Shown here piece after piece: positions 13,201 to 25,915 of a DNA stretch of 64,000 nucleotides (position 1 is the first letter of the stretch; the number at the start of each line of letters is the position of its first letter). Where the stretch lies: assembly GCA_009792885.1 (NCBI GenBank), contig WMCF01000006.1, positions 682,001 to 746,000 of the forward strand. Reading direction: 5' to 3'. This stretch comes from Eremophila alpestris peregrina. Its lineage: Eukaryota; Chordata; Aves; Passeriformes; Alaudidae. A model generated the notes under the pieces. It did not search any database and had not been told where the DNA came from. It was given only the letters and a program-made list of their open reading frames with translations. Both the position numbers and the translations under genes were made by a program.

Positions 13201-16200
13201 GTTATTCAAACTAAGAAGCTGACGAGTGTTTGGGTTTGTTTAAGAAGGAAAACAAAAAATAAGCCTCTTTTAAGCTAGATAAGGTCCTCAGCATCTTTTC
13301 AGCTGGATAAGGTTCTTGACATCTTTCAAGATGTGCAGTCCAAGCTGATCTGAACTAAACTAATACAGTGCTGCCTTTATTTCTACCTCTATTTCCTGCC
13401 CCTCTCTTTCATCTAATTATATATGGAGCTCTTTCTGCTGGTTAAAAAATTTCTCTGCAGAAAAAAACATCATGTGATCTTGGAAGAGGGACGTAATGTC
13501 AGTTTTGTGGTAGCTTAGCTTTCCCAATCAGGTCATTGTTTCATGAGAGGGAACTTGCTGGGATGTAGAACAGTTTTTGCAGGATTGGGTCCTCTCTGGG
13601 GAAGTTTAGTTTAGCAGTGTCCCATCTTTTGTTTGTTTGTTTTCCCTAAGCTCCCTAATTAAACAACATAACATACCTTGCAGTGTTGCCCTTGGTCTTG
13701 ATATTGTAGGGATGAGATACAATTATTTATTTTGCCATTTGTCTTTACAAACTTCACCACTTTGAGACCTTGCCTAAGGTTTTGTAAGTATGAAGAAAAT
13801 ACCCTACTTCTGTGATACTCAGTTCAGCTTATTTGCTTGTCCTTTACACAATATTGGGTGATCAGAACTAAACTGCTTGGCAAAGGCAAAATCCACAACT
13901 GATCCTCTTGTATGAGTGTGAGTGTCAGTCTGTTCATTCTCTGTGGTTTATCTTTAAATTTCACCATTTCTTTCGAGGTGTGATCTTTCTCAGTCCCATT
14001 CCCCACCTGCCAAATGCTCAGTGTATGCATTAACGGGCCCTTAGACCCAGAATGAATAATGTAACTTAGTGGAGCTAATTGTGTTACCATGTTGTCCATG
14101 TAGGGCCTGAGCAAGCACCCATCTGCCTGAAAAGACCTGGCAAACTTCATAGGAAAAGATTTAAGTGAGAAGTTCTTTCTCTTCTGCTGTACGTGTGATG
14201 CAAGTCAGGTGTTATTACTGAGGGAAAGTGCCTGATGGTTTGCCTCTTTTGGACTCATTTCATCTCAAGGAAAATGAAAACTTGGGGTGAAGATGATGGA
14301 GAAGATAAAACAGAGGATGGGAGGCGTTCCAGTTCATTTGGTGATTGGGCAGTATAAATGGTGTCACTTCTAATGTGCTCAGAGCAGGCTGTTGTGCTAC
14401 TATGCTTTTATATCATCATTGTGACTGACTCCTGTCCATGGTATATGAGTCATTTATATGCCCAAAGCAATTGGCAGATGCTATACCTTTTTTTCTGCTT
14501 CCACCTAAAACTATCTTATTATCCCTGCTTTTTAAATGTTTTTGAATGTAGGTAATGAAGACACGAGCAGCACTAATGACACGAACAGTACTACTCCGAT
14601 TCCAGGCGAAAGGTTCCCAGGTAATACTTTTGGCATTTCTTTTGCTGCTCCTCAGTAGCATCCAGAATAGCAATATGTATTATTGTGTGCCTTAAACTGC
14701 CTTGTAATAGTTTGCCCTTTATTTTGTTTTATTGAATTGTGGGCAGCTGTAGGACGGAAGGGAGGTGCTCTGATTGTCACATCTATTCTGGGACAACTAA
14801 AGATATTTAAGGGGAACACAATTCAATTCTCATATCCTTGGGTACCCCAGAGCAACAGAGAGAGGAAAAATAAAATGGGAGAATATTGTGTATAGAACTA
14901 GAAACACCTGGCAACATCAATTTACAGTTAAAAGGAGAACCAAGAAGTCTGCTAGATTAGAATTCAGTGATCTTCAGATAAAGGCAAGGTGTTTTTTCAT
15001 TTGAGTCATTTTTACCCTGTACTACTTCAGTCATCTCATTTGCTCTTGGCCAACAATACTCTGCTCATTAACTCACTCTGTCTTGTATTAATTACAATAC
15101 TGACTCACACCCAAATTCCAGGCAGTAGATGTGGCTTCTTTTTACCTGTATGAACATGCATTCCACATCCAGAGCTGTCCCAGGGTTGCAGAAGTAATCA
15201 CTTAAAACCTGGGGAAAATTTAAAGATGTGTTCTGGTTACAGTATTGGGCCTGTGTGGAAAGGATTTAACCCCAGGCATATCCATGGCTCAAGTCAATAT
15301 ATGCAAGAAAGGATGTGTTTATAATTGTACAATCATAGACCCTTTCTCAAGGCAATTAAATCTGCAACTTAATGTCCCATTTATGTCAGTGTGAGGGTTG
15401 AGTGTGCAGCAGACTGTGTGGGGGACTACTTTGCTGTGATTATACCAAAGAAAAAGCAAATTCCCTCTGTAATTTCCACCCCCCTACCTTCCCATTTTTT
15501 GGGATGAAGATGTAAATTTGGTGCATTTGTTCTTAACCTGATCTTGCTCATAACATTGTGCAATTGCAAAGAGTTTTAGACTAGACTTTTCCAGTGCTAA
15601 GAACAGCAGATCCATTCAAAGGAAATAGGTATTGGTCTGCTTCTTGATTGCAATAGCTCTGCTGCTCTCTTCTTAATCTCTGAGGTTGTTGCTTGCCAGC
15701 CATGATGGAAAGCAGCAGAGCTGCTGCAAGGCACGTAACCCTGGCAGTAAAAGATGACTTACTTCAGAGAAAAGAATGATCACAGAGTGGGCATTCACAG
15801 GAGTGCAGAATGAAGGGAGGAAGGTATGGGCAGTGATACTCCCAGGAACTGCCCAGTAGATCTTTGGCAGGAGGAAGGGGCACTTAATCTATAAGAAATA
15901 CAGAAGAGGGATGCAGCAACAAGAACAGAAGTGAGTGCAAGAGTGCCTGAGCAACCTGGAAGTAGGACCATGAGGAGAAAGGAGGGACAAGAAAAAGAGA
16001 ACTGGAAAAGGAGAAGTGAAACAAAGGAGAAAAAGGCAAAATCACTAAGACTGGGTTGCATTTTATGTCTGGAAACAGGTACATTCTTAGGACCCTTTTT
16101 GTGCAGAGAAAGTAAATGTGCAGTAAGATGTTTCTCAGAGTATCTGTCTGCCCCTGCTTGACTACAGTATATTCCCAGTATCATCCCAGTTTGCAACTGA

Positions 16201-19200
16201 GATGCAACAAATTAAAAGATCAAGGGCCAGAAAATGGAACTGATCTAGAGGAATAAAAATATAAAACTGCCTGCCCCCATAGTGCATAAGTAGGTTAAGA
16301 AAGTTAGTGACAGTATGGCTATTTTACAGCAAATGGAGTAAGACATGACATAGAAATGGAAGACAACAAACAAAGGATGTGTAAAGAATCAGATGCAGAC
16401 CATTTGGGCACTGCTGTGCATAGAGTGTTAACTAAGTTCTTGCTGCACTGAGATCTGGAAGCATTTTGCAGACGGATAAAAACTATCTGCTTTGGGGTGG
16501 GCTACTCTCTGCTGTATTCCCAACTGTAGTCTCCAGGCACGATACCCTGAGGGGACAATATTGTGTTGTGGGTACCTTAATTATAGTATGTTAAAATTAA
16601 AATGAATAATATTGATTTTCTTGTTTCTTTCTTTTTCCTTGAAGAAAATAGCTCATCCATTGTCAATACATCATCCACACAATCTACAGCAACACCTGCA
16701 GGAGGTATGTATCTGTTCATCTTTTCATTACTATGAACCTAGAAGTTAGTTCCAAACCTAACCCTGATCATACCAATTCTAAAGAACAGGCCATCAAAGG
16801 TGGGTATTTGAGACAGGTGTTACCATTTTAAGGCTAGGAAGCAACATGTAAAACAACCCTGAAAAGAAGTTGTATTGTTTTTCAAATTTAGGTACCATAC
16901 TTCAATTACATTTGTGATGCCATTTAAACACAGGAATCAAAATTTAACCTCAAGGAAGAATTGCAAGAAGTTGGGTTTTTTAATGTTGACTCTTCGTCTT
17001 TAAGCAAACTTGTTCCATTTTCATTAAGTAAAGATGATCAGGTTGTTATGCAAACAGTGCATATCTGTTCAATGTTATTTCACAATAAACAGATTTAGGG
17101 TATAATGAAATCCTGGGAGCTTGAGTTTCAAAAGTAGAACTCCATTTGCTTTTACATAAGACTCGTAGAATCACAGGTTCATCAAGGTTGGATGAGAACC
17201 TCAAGACCATCTGTCCAGCCATCAGTGTAGCACCACTATGATCACCCCTAAACCATAGCCCCATGTGCCACGTCCAGGCTTCTCTTGGACACTTCCAGAG
17301 ATGGTGACTCCACCATCTCCCAGGGCCACTTATTCCAATGCCTAACCACTCTTTCAGTGATAATTTTTTTCTAATATCCCCTGGCACAACTTGAGGCCAT
17401 TTCCTCTTGTCCTTTCATTTGACACATGGCAGTAGAGACCAGCCCTCACCTCACCATAACCTCATGGCACGCAATACAATAGAAAATAATCCTTAGAGAG
17501 CTCACAGCACAAAATACTGCCATTTAAGCCAGTACAGTCAAGGGGACAATTTGTCATGGGTGTATTTTCATTGTTCTAGCACTACCGTATTTCCTTCACA
17601 ACCTGGCAAAACAACTGTAAGTAAGTTAAAAAAAGGGAATTAAAACATTCATCTTCTAGAAAAACTTGCACAGGCAGATTTCAGTGCATTAGTTAGGCCT
17701 GGATAAGAGTTAATGTCATGCAGTTGTTCAGGCTGTGATGCACAGATAGAATATTGCATCTGAGAGAAGCTAGTTCTAGGAACTGGGGCCCCTTTGTGCT
17801 AAGAGCCATGTGAAAGCAGGGCAGAAATGTTGTGTCTGCTTAAGATGCTTTGTGTATTTGTGGAGTTTTATGCTGATCATAAAGTCCCAGCTATGTAATT
17901 TCATTTCCAGTACAACTCTTGTATTCTGTCTCTGTAATTTCCAGATAGCTCTGAGCTACCACGCTCAGAAGTTGCTTTTTTTTTTTTTTTTTTTTATTTA
18001 AGTATAAAATGCTCACTGGAAGAAAAAAAAACACCTTTGCACAGACATTCCTTTTGATAGCAAACAAGTGGTTCAGTGTCTCATTCCATTGCCTGCAGTG
18101 TAGCAGTTCAAGCATGTCTAACTTAGAAAGTCCAGAGATTTCTGTAATCTCCTTGTTGCCTTATGGCCATCCCCTAAGTGTGTGAAGCCACAGTGTTTCA
18201 CCCACCCTCTGCTCCTTCTGACTTCTGCTCCAGCCCTTGTGGGTTTCTTGGAGAGGTCTGAGTTTTACTAGTTTTGGATAATAACAGTAAAAAGGGGCCT
18301 GAGCCCTTTAGTGTTTGGCACAGGATAAACCTAACAGATACCTGTGCCTTGCTTTGCAAAGTTTGGTGATTCCCATCCTTTTGTCTTTTTTTTTTTTTCC
18401 CATTAGAAATGTCATAGATTAATAAAGTGTTGGTGTATTTTGATTATCTGTCTCAAACTCTTCAGACTAGTGTAAAGGCTAGTGGGTATATGTACTTAAT
18501 TTTGCTTAAAGTCTCTGCCATTATTTTTTTTGGGGTGGGGCGAGGGGGAGGAAGGAAGCTCTTTGTGAAGGAAGCAGAAGTCTGTTTCATTCAATCATTT
18601 TCCATGCAAGAGAAGGTATTTATTTTAGGAAGGGCATTCCATAATAATCTTGCATGTTAGCACAGTGCTTATGCAGTTTGAGTTTTGTACTCACTCTTGT
18701 TGAGTTAGAGCACTAAGGGAGTAGTAGCATACGCTGCTAAGGATTCTTGTCTATATGCTATATACTTTTTTTTAAATTGATGATTAAATAGCATAGCTTT
18801 TTAATGCTTAAACACAGGCAGCAAACTATGTAAAATACTTGTCTCTTCTAAAAACAAAGCATCATAGTAATGAACTATATTACTGGCATACATCCTTTTT
18901 AAATAATAAAAATTAACTCAGACAGTCAGGGTTTGTTTAGTGTAGTGCTTGATGAAGCCCAGCTGGTCTTTTGGGGGGAAGGTAATTAGGGAAATAAAAG
19001 ATAAAAGGACAGATGTTTCTAGCAAATATTCTTTCATCTTCACTCTGGTTGTAAAATAATACGGGTGAGATTTTTCAAAGATGGAGAAGAAGAGATTTGT
19101 GCCTGATTCATGTCAGCTTCCTAAATTCTCCAGCTGCCTCAGCCTCCCAATGATGTTTTGAAATGACTGATGCTAAATACATCATGAAAGATAGGTCTAG

Positions 19201-22200
19201 AGATTAACAGATTTTACTGTTAAAGTTGCATCACCAAGGGCTGCAGTCTTGATTAAGTAAAAAGAAATGGATTGCTACTAGAAAAGAGGAGGGGTAAAAG
19301 TAATGTGCAAATGAGCTGAAATTCCTCATAGAAGTTTGGATTTTTTTTGTCATGACTCAGGTTTTCTATAAGGTAATTTAATACCCATGGAATGAGTATC
19401 AACTTTGTGTAACATCATTTTATAATGTTAGACATCTAACAGTTAGCCTTTGTATTGCTCAGAAACAGAAGGCTCTTTGACACTCAGGAATCTCAGCTTT
19501 AAAGCAACCCACAGGAAACTGCTTGACACTTGCATCCAGATACCTTCTTTGGTATCACTTATGTTAGGGATGTACTTACCAGGTGTGGTTTCGTGCCATG
19601 TAACTGTAGATGGTTTCCATGTAGACGTTTCCTTGCTTACTTCCATGAGGAGCCATTTGATATTTGTGGATCATTGTGCCTTTTGGGAGTTTTACCTGTC
19701 AGTATTAAAATGTGCCCTGAATTTTATCTGATGTATTTTATGCATGCTTCATAGAGGAACTGAATTTTCATAATTGTAACAAGGTAAGCAAATGAATATT
19801 TGTTGATGTTCCAATTGTTCCACCTCAATGAATCCTCGTTTCAAAGGGTTTTCTGGGTTTATGGCACAATACAGTTATAACATTCAGGAACAGGGAAACA
19901 AATAACATTTACAAAGGAGGCTGTATTTTGCTATTTCAATAGCTTTAATGCTAAATGTCTCAGAAGTGCTGTGTAGGCTAGTTCCTTTCTGTATGTTTAC
20001 ATTGTTACATTGATGAGATTTTTAAAATTTTTGATGCTCATATCAGTACTGGAAGCTGTGATACCTAAATCTTAGCAAAGACACAGTATTGTGTGTAGTT
20101 CCTCATGTTTTACACAACACAAATTTTATTCTACTGAAGCATTTTAAATGCTGTGTTAAAAAGGCAGAGATTTTGTATCAAGTTAACTCTGGAATTGAGA
20201 TGAAACTATCCTTCAATTATTCTAATTTTAAACAATTTTTTTTAAAAGTGATATAATTAGATATTTGAAATTCCATGTTGAAAAGCTTTTGGGGTGTTTA
20301 AAATTAGCCCAGCTTGTGTAAAGCTGTAGAAATAATACAGAAACAGCTTCAAAGGAGCTGTTTTTCTCTAGAATTCTTTCATACATAAAAGCTGTTTGTA
20401 TCCTACTGTCTGCTTACAGAAATGTTAGTTGCATAACAGACTCATGTTTCTTGTTAGTTCCTTCTTAGAAAAATAAGTAATTGTTTTACAATCATTCTAT
20501 TTGGCTGCCTTCCATGAAAGTTCTAAGGATTTTGCTATAAATAGCAATTTCTACTATTCTTGAGTTTTGTATCATGGTATTTTTATTCTGAACAGTTCAT
20601 TAGTGTTTTCTGAGGAGGGAAGGGGAAGTGTTAGGTAAAAGTAAAGACACTATGTCAGTGAAACATGAGAAAAAGCATTACAGCCTTTGTTTTAACCTTG
20701 GCAGTAAATGTACTTAAGCAGTACATTTATTTTAGTTGAAATTTTATCATGTTTTATCCTTACCACATAAATACATAATTCTCTGTGGTAAGTTTTAATG
20801 TATATGGAACCCTAGTAATGCTAGTGTTTTGTTCAAAAGCAAATTTAAGATCAAATCATTACTAAAATTCGGGGGTGGTGTTTTCATGCAAACCCTGTTC
20901 TTATCAGAAAAGTTTTGTTTCCTGAAAAAGCAGGCACTTCAAATAGAAAGTAACACTTTATCCAGAATTTTATTGCATTTTAACATATTGTAAGTTAGGC
21001 ATGATTCTATGGAATTGGGTTGTTACAAAAAAACTAAAAAAGCTGACTCACCCAGAAGTCATCATATATTGTCCAGGTTTTCTTTTTAGCCTTTCCTTTA
21101 AAGAACTCTTCACCTTGAGGCTCTGAAATCAGAAGTTAGGTGTTCCCAAAGGAAAGTCTGCATGCAAGCCTGGATACCGTGCAGTGGCATTTTCATTGTT
21201 ACTCTGTCGTTCTATTTGGGCATGATAAATGTGGTTTTACTCAACAAGTGTTACAGTTGTTTATTTTTATGAATTTTTCTGCGTGGCATCACAAAAATTT
21301 CCCAGGTGTGTCCACCAGTACTATTCATCTGACCAGTACCAGTGAGCCCAACACCACCACCACCACGTCTGTGATCCTGACAACTCAGCCCACCAAAACC
21401 AGCCAGACAGTAAAGCCCACCACAGCTTCACCAGTCACATCTCCACAAGCCAATGTCACAGTGGTGACCACTTCTAAGACTTCCTCCACTTCTGTAACAG
21501 GTGAGCCTGCAGTTCAGGAAGCTCATAAAGGCTTGGGTGCACATTCACATGGGTTGTGGAACAGTTAATTTTACAGCAGAGTAAAAGAAAGAGGAGATAA
21601 GGTATTTGCATGCTGAAAAACAAGACTAAAGTGGGAATTCATTACTAAGCTGGATATAGTAATGTTGCTCTGAGCACTCTGCTTACTTAGGACTCACTTA
21701 ACCTGAGAGACCTGACAGATTTAGGGAGAAAAAAAAAAGTGCAAGTGGTCTTAGCCAGCAGCCACCAGCAAGGAGATCAGCAGTGTAAAGGAGAAAGCCT
21801 CGATTTTGAATATTTGACTATAACTACTGTGTTTGTTCAGCTCTTTTTTCTGCAGTTTATTTGAACTCATTTCTAATACTTCCTTTTTCACAGCTGACCT
21901 GTATCTCAAAATATGTCTTCTGGCTTGGTAAAAAGAATGAGTTCTGTTAGCAATGTAATGAATGTTACCCTAAAAGAGAATGGAGCATGACTGTACATGA
22001 GTCACCCCTTACATAAAAGTTGTCAAATACAGTTTAACTGTACCTGATAATACAAAAACAGTGAGTGCAGAATTCAGTATTTCCTTGCACGTGGCTGTGT
22101 TCCCATCACTTCATGCTTGCACTTCTAAACACATCAGGAGTGCTCACATATCAGTGGAGCATCACTGGGTAGGTGAAGGTGTCACCAGAAGAACTTGATC

Positions 22201-24162
22201 ATGTAACACTCTGTATGTAGCAAGCACAAATAGAACTGGGCACAGACTGGGTCTTTAGGTGAGAGTTTGTAGCAGATGTTACCAGTTCTAGCAGCAAAAC
22301 AGCTATGGCTTATCTGGGTCAATATTGTCTGTGTCCACGTTTGTGTTGGGCTGCAGAGCTGATCTCACTTGGGACTGTGAGGGTACAATTCCATGAGACA
22401 AGGTAAAGCAATCCCAACAGCTCATTGGCACCAAGTGTTCTGCTCCCACCATGTAACTGCAGGGGTGGATTGGGACTCCTCACGCAGGATCGCTCTAAAA
22501 GCAATATATGGCTTTTATGCTTGGGTTCATTTCAGGCCAGCTTAGTGGGTTAAATTGGCTCAGGGAGGAGGGTATGAAAGACAGTAGAACTAAGAACAAA
22601 TAGAAATAGAACAAATGGCCTAAGAAGGGCAGGAGCTCCAAGTGTAGAAGGAGGGGAAAGCAGGAGAGAGAAAAGGGAGATGGAGAGAAGGAGCAGTCTG
22701 TCTTTCAGAGACAGCAAGCAGTTGGATCAGCTGTGCCCATGTCACCAGAATATGGCACTTAAAACCAGAGCCCTAGGTTTCAGTGTGCTTGGCTTGTATC
22801 TTGTCAGTTGATCTTGGTTAAATTTGTCTAACTGGATCTTAAGGTGATAAATCAATAGTGAGGGCAGGATGTAGAGTAGTCCCTCAAAACACAATTTTGC
22901 AAGCTCTGTAAAATTTGCCTTTTGTTTTCTTCTTTTCAGCCACATCAAAATCAGAAACTGTCATAGTCAAAACCTCCAGATTTGATGTGGGCAGTTTTGT
23001 AGGTGGCATTGTGCTGACTCTTGGAGTCCTAGTCATTCTCTACATTGGATGCAAGACTTACCACTCCAGAAGAGGCATTCAATACAGAACCATGTAAGTT
23101 CCCAAGGGGTTGTCCCTTGGCCAATTATTACTTTCTTGAGGGGGAAAAGGAAAACCAGATAGACAGAATGAACTCTGATACATCTTAGTGATATTAATAT
23201 CATTAGGAGATTTAACTCTGATGTTTTGTCTTTCACCACTTCTGCCATTCCTCATTAGTATTATGCCTCTCTTCTGTGTGGTTTCTTCTCTGATCTATTA
23301 TATAAAATAATTTTATTCTTTATAAAAGGGTCCTTGTCTTTTAGCTAGTCCATAAATAGTTAACATTTCATTGAAACTTCCTGCAGTTTGTAAGATTTCT
23401 TCTTTCTCCTAGATGTCTATTCATTCTTAGGTGTTTTCCTCCCCCTTGCCCTTAATTTATAATGAATTCTAATCAAAATCATACCATCTCACTTGCTGTT
23501 TATACTCAGCTCTACTGCATGCTTCAGGACTCACCCACATTTAGTTTAAGAACTAGGTTGCTTTTCTTTTCCTCTTCAGTGTCATCCATCTCAGTCAAGA
23601 AGCTTGTTTTAAGTGAGGTGGTGTCATTAGACCTGTTGGGATACTGGTGTTCAGGCCTTTTTTTCTCTCCATCTTGACTCCTCCTTACTGGTCATGGAGT
23701 GAAGCCAGTCCCTGCTGCACCTTTACCCACAGAGGTGCCTGTGAAGGGGTATTGTAAAATTCACATCAACAGCATCTTCAAAACAAAGAGAATGTGCTGC
23801 TGAACTTGTACACTGGCTTTGATTAACTGTTGCTACTGGTTATAGGTAAGACAGATAGAATAAACAGGCCTGAGCAACAGCTGATGTAAGAACACATGAA
23901 TGACTTGTGAAAGACAAGCTGTTAATGAGGCCAGTGAAGCTGGACGAGTGTTGACGAAACAAAACTGTTCAGCTAAGTTCAGGCTTGGCTCAGAGAGGAC
24001 TTTAACTCCCCAGATCAATGTCTCCTTACTCCTTCCTCTGCTCACAAAATAACCTTCTCAGCAGCAGCTGGGTGGCTCTTTCTCATGTTGGCTGTTGCTT
24101 GTAGTGCAGAACATTAATTACTGTGTTTCTGTTACAGTGATGAACACGATGCCATCATTTAA
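9610..24162 (+). CDS. TMEM123: TMEM123 (porimin), sialomucin-type membrane protein, complete gene
   Basis: Six coding exons: 9610-9673, 14552-14620, 16645-16704, 21306-21500, 22940-23093 and 24138-24162. All introns are GT-AG and the joined 567 bases give 188 residues plus stop. Visible parts: a hydrophobic signal peptide (about 1-21); a Ser/Thr/Pro-rich mucin-like ectodomain (about 22-143) with six N-glycosylation sequons (N30, N33, N46, N52, N80, N114); one membrane helix (about 148-167); and a short tail ending DEHDAII. The juxtamembrane-helix-tail block is the diagnostic part and agrees with TMEM123; the ectodomain is low complexity and says little. Human porimin is slightly longer (208 aa), a difference easily absorbed by the mucin region. 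The family acts at the cell surface and endosomes and was described as a receptor for oncotic death; that role is known from the family, not seen here. The start has a purine at -3. CD164 is the nearest alternative, but the tail fits TMEM123 better. Confidence 0.93.
9674..14551 (+). other. TMEM123: TMEM123 intron 1
   Basis: Nearly 4.9 kb from the CpG-island donor to exon 2. The first 600 bases belong to the island; the rest is ordinary AT-rich sequence with short chance frames. I found no repeat family or RNA gene in it. Confidence 0.8.
14552..14620 (+). CDS. TMEM123: TMEM123 coding exon 2 (start of mature ectodomain)
   Basis: 69 bases, phase 1 at both ends, so it can be included or skipped without shifting the frame. 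The acceptor ends in TAG after a T-rich tract; the donor is GTAATA. It codes for about residues 22-44, rich in Ser, Thr, Asn and Asp, with sequons at N30 and N33. Confidence 0.82.
14621..16644 (+). other. TMEM123: TMEM123 intron 2, with a purine-rich tract
   Basis: About 2 kb. A strongly purine-rich stretch on the + strand runs from about 15970 to 16050 (GAGGAGAAAGGAGGG-type sequence); its complement gives a Ser/Phe/Leu-rich open frame that I take as non-coding. Confidence 0.75.
16645..16704 (+). CDS. TMEM123: TMEM123 coding exon 3 (Ser/Thr-rich)
   Basis: 60 bases, phase 1 at both ends. A strong pyrimidine tract (TTTCTTTCTTTTTCCTT) precedes the AAG acceptor, and the donor is GTATGT. It codes for about residues 45-64 with sequons at N46 and N52. 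Confidence 0.85.
16705..21305 (+). other. TMEM123: TMEM123 intron 3, with a CR1 copy and a T-run
   Basis: About 4.6 kb. It holds a CR1-like fragment near 17.2-17.5 kb, a T-run around 17975-17997 and a perfect inverted repeat at 20705-20729. No additional Ser/Thr-rich exon with good splice sites was evident, though small ones could be missed. Confidence 0.75.
17163..17470 (-). mobile_element. CR1 LINE 3' fragment
   Basis: Read on the + strand the block starts with a degenerate TAGAATCA motif (the complement of the CR1 3' terminal repeat). It continues through typical CR1 segments: GGTTGGATGAGAACCT, a short segment reading ACACTTCCAGAGATGGTGAC, and GAGGCCATTTCCTCTTGTCC. The element therefore points to the - strand, is 5'-truncated as usual, and is diverged. 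It lies in TMEM123 intron 3. Confidence 0.85.
21306..21500 (+). CDS. TMEM123: TMEM123 coding exon 4 (main mucin-like block)
   Basis: 195 bases, phase 1 at both ends. The acceptor is TTTCCCAG and the donor is GTGAGC. It codes for about residues 65-129, dominated by Thr, Ser, Pro and Val, including a run of five Thr. This is the densest O-glycosylation target in the protein. The frame is open well upstream of the acceptor, but that upstream part is intron. Confidence 0.9.
21501..22939 (+). other. TMEM123: TMEM123 intron 4
   Basis: About 1.4 kb, with a purine-rich stretch (about 22620-22710) of GGAG/GAGA-type sequence. No gene or recognisable repeat family seen. Confidence 0.75.
22940..23093 (+). 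CDS. TMEM123: TMEM123 coding exon 5 (membrane helix)
   Basis: 154 bases after a CTTCTTTTCAG acceptor, ending at a GTAAGT donor in phase 2. It codes for residues 130-180: the juxtamembrane segment, a Gly/Val/Leu/Ile helix (about 148-167), then a basic cytoplasmic anchor with paired Arg. This is the most conserved part of the family. Confidence 0.95.
23094..24137 (+). other. TMEM123: TMEM123 intron 5
   Basis: About 1.0 kb between the membrane-helix exon and the terminal exon. Nothing recognisable inside. Confidence 0.75.
24138..24162 (+). CDS. TMEM123: TMEM123 terminal coding exon
   Basis: Only 25 coding bases: the end of the tail (IDEHDAII) and the TAA stop, after a TTTCTGTTACAG acceptor. 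The acidic end is characteristic of TMEM123. The same exon continues into the 3' UTR. Confidence 0.92.
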
Positions 24163-25915
24163 ATAAGACTTCAGAGAAGACAGTGTTGGAAACCCACCCT
24201 GTCACAGCTGTTGTAACTTCTGAAAGAGTTTCTTTCATAAAGATGATCACAGTCTCTAAACCTGTCTTGGGTGTTATCCTGCAAAATGTTGAGAAGCTTT
24301 TAAAACATCCTGATTTATTACACTGGCTCTTGTAAGAGGAACTCAGCACTTTGTAGATACAGTACTTCGTTTTTCTAGTACTTGTAACCAGATTTAAGAG
24401 AAAATCACATATTGAGTCCTTGTAAGGTACACACACAGCTCTCTGAAATAGCTAATTACTAGCACAGGCAATTGCATCAATGCAATTCTAAGTTCAGGGT
24501 TTTTTTTTCTAAAATTTTGTATTAAATTGTATTTATTTTGAAGTTTGATGTGAACTTTAGAAATTTCAGGTTTTGAACAATGCAGTTAATTTTCAATAGG
24601 CTTCAAAGGAAGTGTGGTTAGATGACTGCATAGAAGGTGATAGTCAGCTCTAAATGTCAGCTGCAGACACTTTTCTTAGTAGGCTGTATAAGGAAAGTAG
24701 CTGCAGGAAACATGGACAGAATGGAAGTATCCATCCATAACCCTTTTCTCTAAAAGCTTCTTTTTTTTTCTAGCATGTCCTAATGAAGCTTGTGCAATTA
24801 AAGATGTAATAAAAATGGAGAAAAGTAATTTTGCCATTGTAAATATTGAAAAAAATCTAAAATTGGCTTTTAAGTTGAAGGTAGCAATCACTTGGCTCTT
24901 GGTTTTTGTCTGAGGTGTTTTAGCAGCATTTGATAATCATTCAAAGTTTTATAGAGAAGGAAAAACCTGTTAGACAGCATTTTAGCAGACTATAAAGTGC
25001 ATTTTTACAGCTGTTTTCAGAACTTGATCCTGCTGCACAGATGTACAGAGGTCTGGTCAGAAGCCCTGCTGAGGGCACTGGGGCATCTCTGAGCACACCT
25101 TTAGCTGAAGGCTCAAATGCTCTGGGGGTCCTGTGCAGGATGGCTGGTGCTGTTCCCATGTCACTTCTTGCAGGTCCACTCAGGTAAAGCTGCTGACTTC
25201 AGCAGATGAGCTCCTGACTTACTGCTGTAAGGAAAACTAGAGCAAGGATCAGGAAGCACAGGCCTGCATCTCTTCAGGTCACTGAATTGTTCAGTCTTGC
25301 TCAGGCATCACTTCTAGAGCCACCCCCACTGCAGAGGGTTGGTGTGCTGGGGTTTGACTGTGCTGGTCACTGCTGGCACCTGTCCCTCCTGCTGGGCACT
25401 GGGGAAATGGTGACAGGTGAGGAAAGTTACAGTGGGAACTGCACACAGGTCTCTTGGGGGCTGGGGAACAACTCATCAGGGAAAATGTAACTACTCTGGA
25501 ACAGATTATTTCCTTAAGCAATAGTTTATTCTGACATGCAATGCTGAAGTGGCCATATGGGGTTTTTTCCTTTTTCACATGGAACAGTAAAACTGTTTCC
25601 AAGGCACAGCCAACTCCAGCAAACCATGGCTAATGAGTTATCATACCAGCTACTGACCTGAAAAGGGAGTAACAGGGCTGTTTGGTTCTTTTTACTGCAT
25701 TTGAGGGTCAGGGGGAGAGAGAGTAATTTGAAGTAACCTTTGTAATTTTTCTTAATTGTATTGTTTGGTGGAATATTACTGGATTTGACTTGAAGAGTTA
25801 TGGAAACAATTCTTTTTTAGAACTGTAATTCCTTACTTTGCAGAAATTAAGATAGTTAAGTGCAACTCAATTACTGGGATTGTCTCACCTCTGCTGTACA
25901 GACAAATAAAATTTA
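24163..25915 (+). other. TMEM123: TMEM123 3' UTR and candidate polyA signals
   Basis: After the stop there is no other open gene. Candidate polyadenylation signals are ATTAAA at 24521-24526, AATAAA at 24808-24813 and AATAAA at 25905-25910, giving tails of roughly 0.4, 0.65 or 1.75 kb. The sequence alone does not tell which is used. Confidence 0.5.

Noticed and set aside
15795..16196. Leu/Phe/Ser-rich frame of 133 codons that could look like a membrane protein
   Set aside because: It is the complement of a purine-rich tract in a TMEM123 intron; the hydrophobicity follows from base composition.
21140..21305. Coding extension upstream of the TMEM123 mucin exon
   Set aside because: Chance open frame in the intron; the acceptor at 21304-21305 fits phase and composition.
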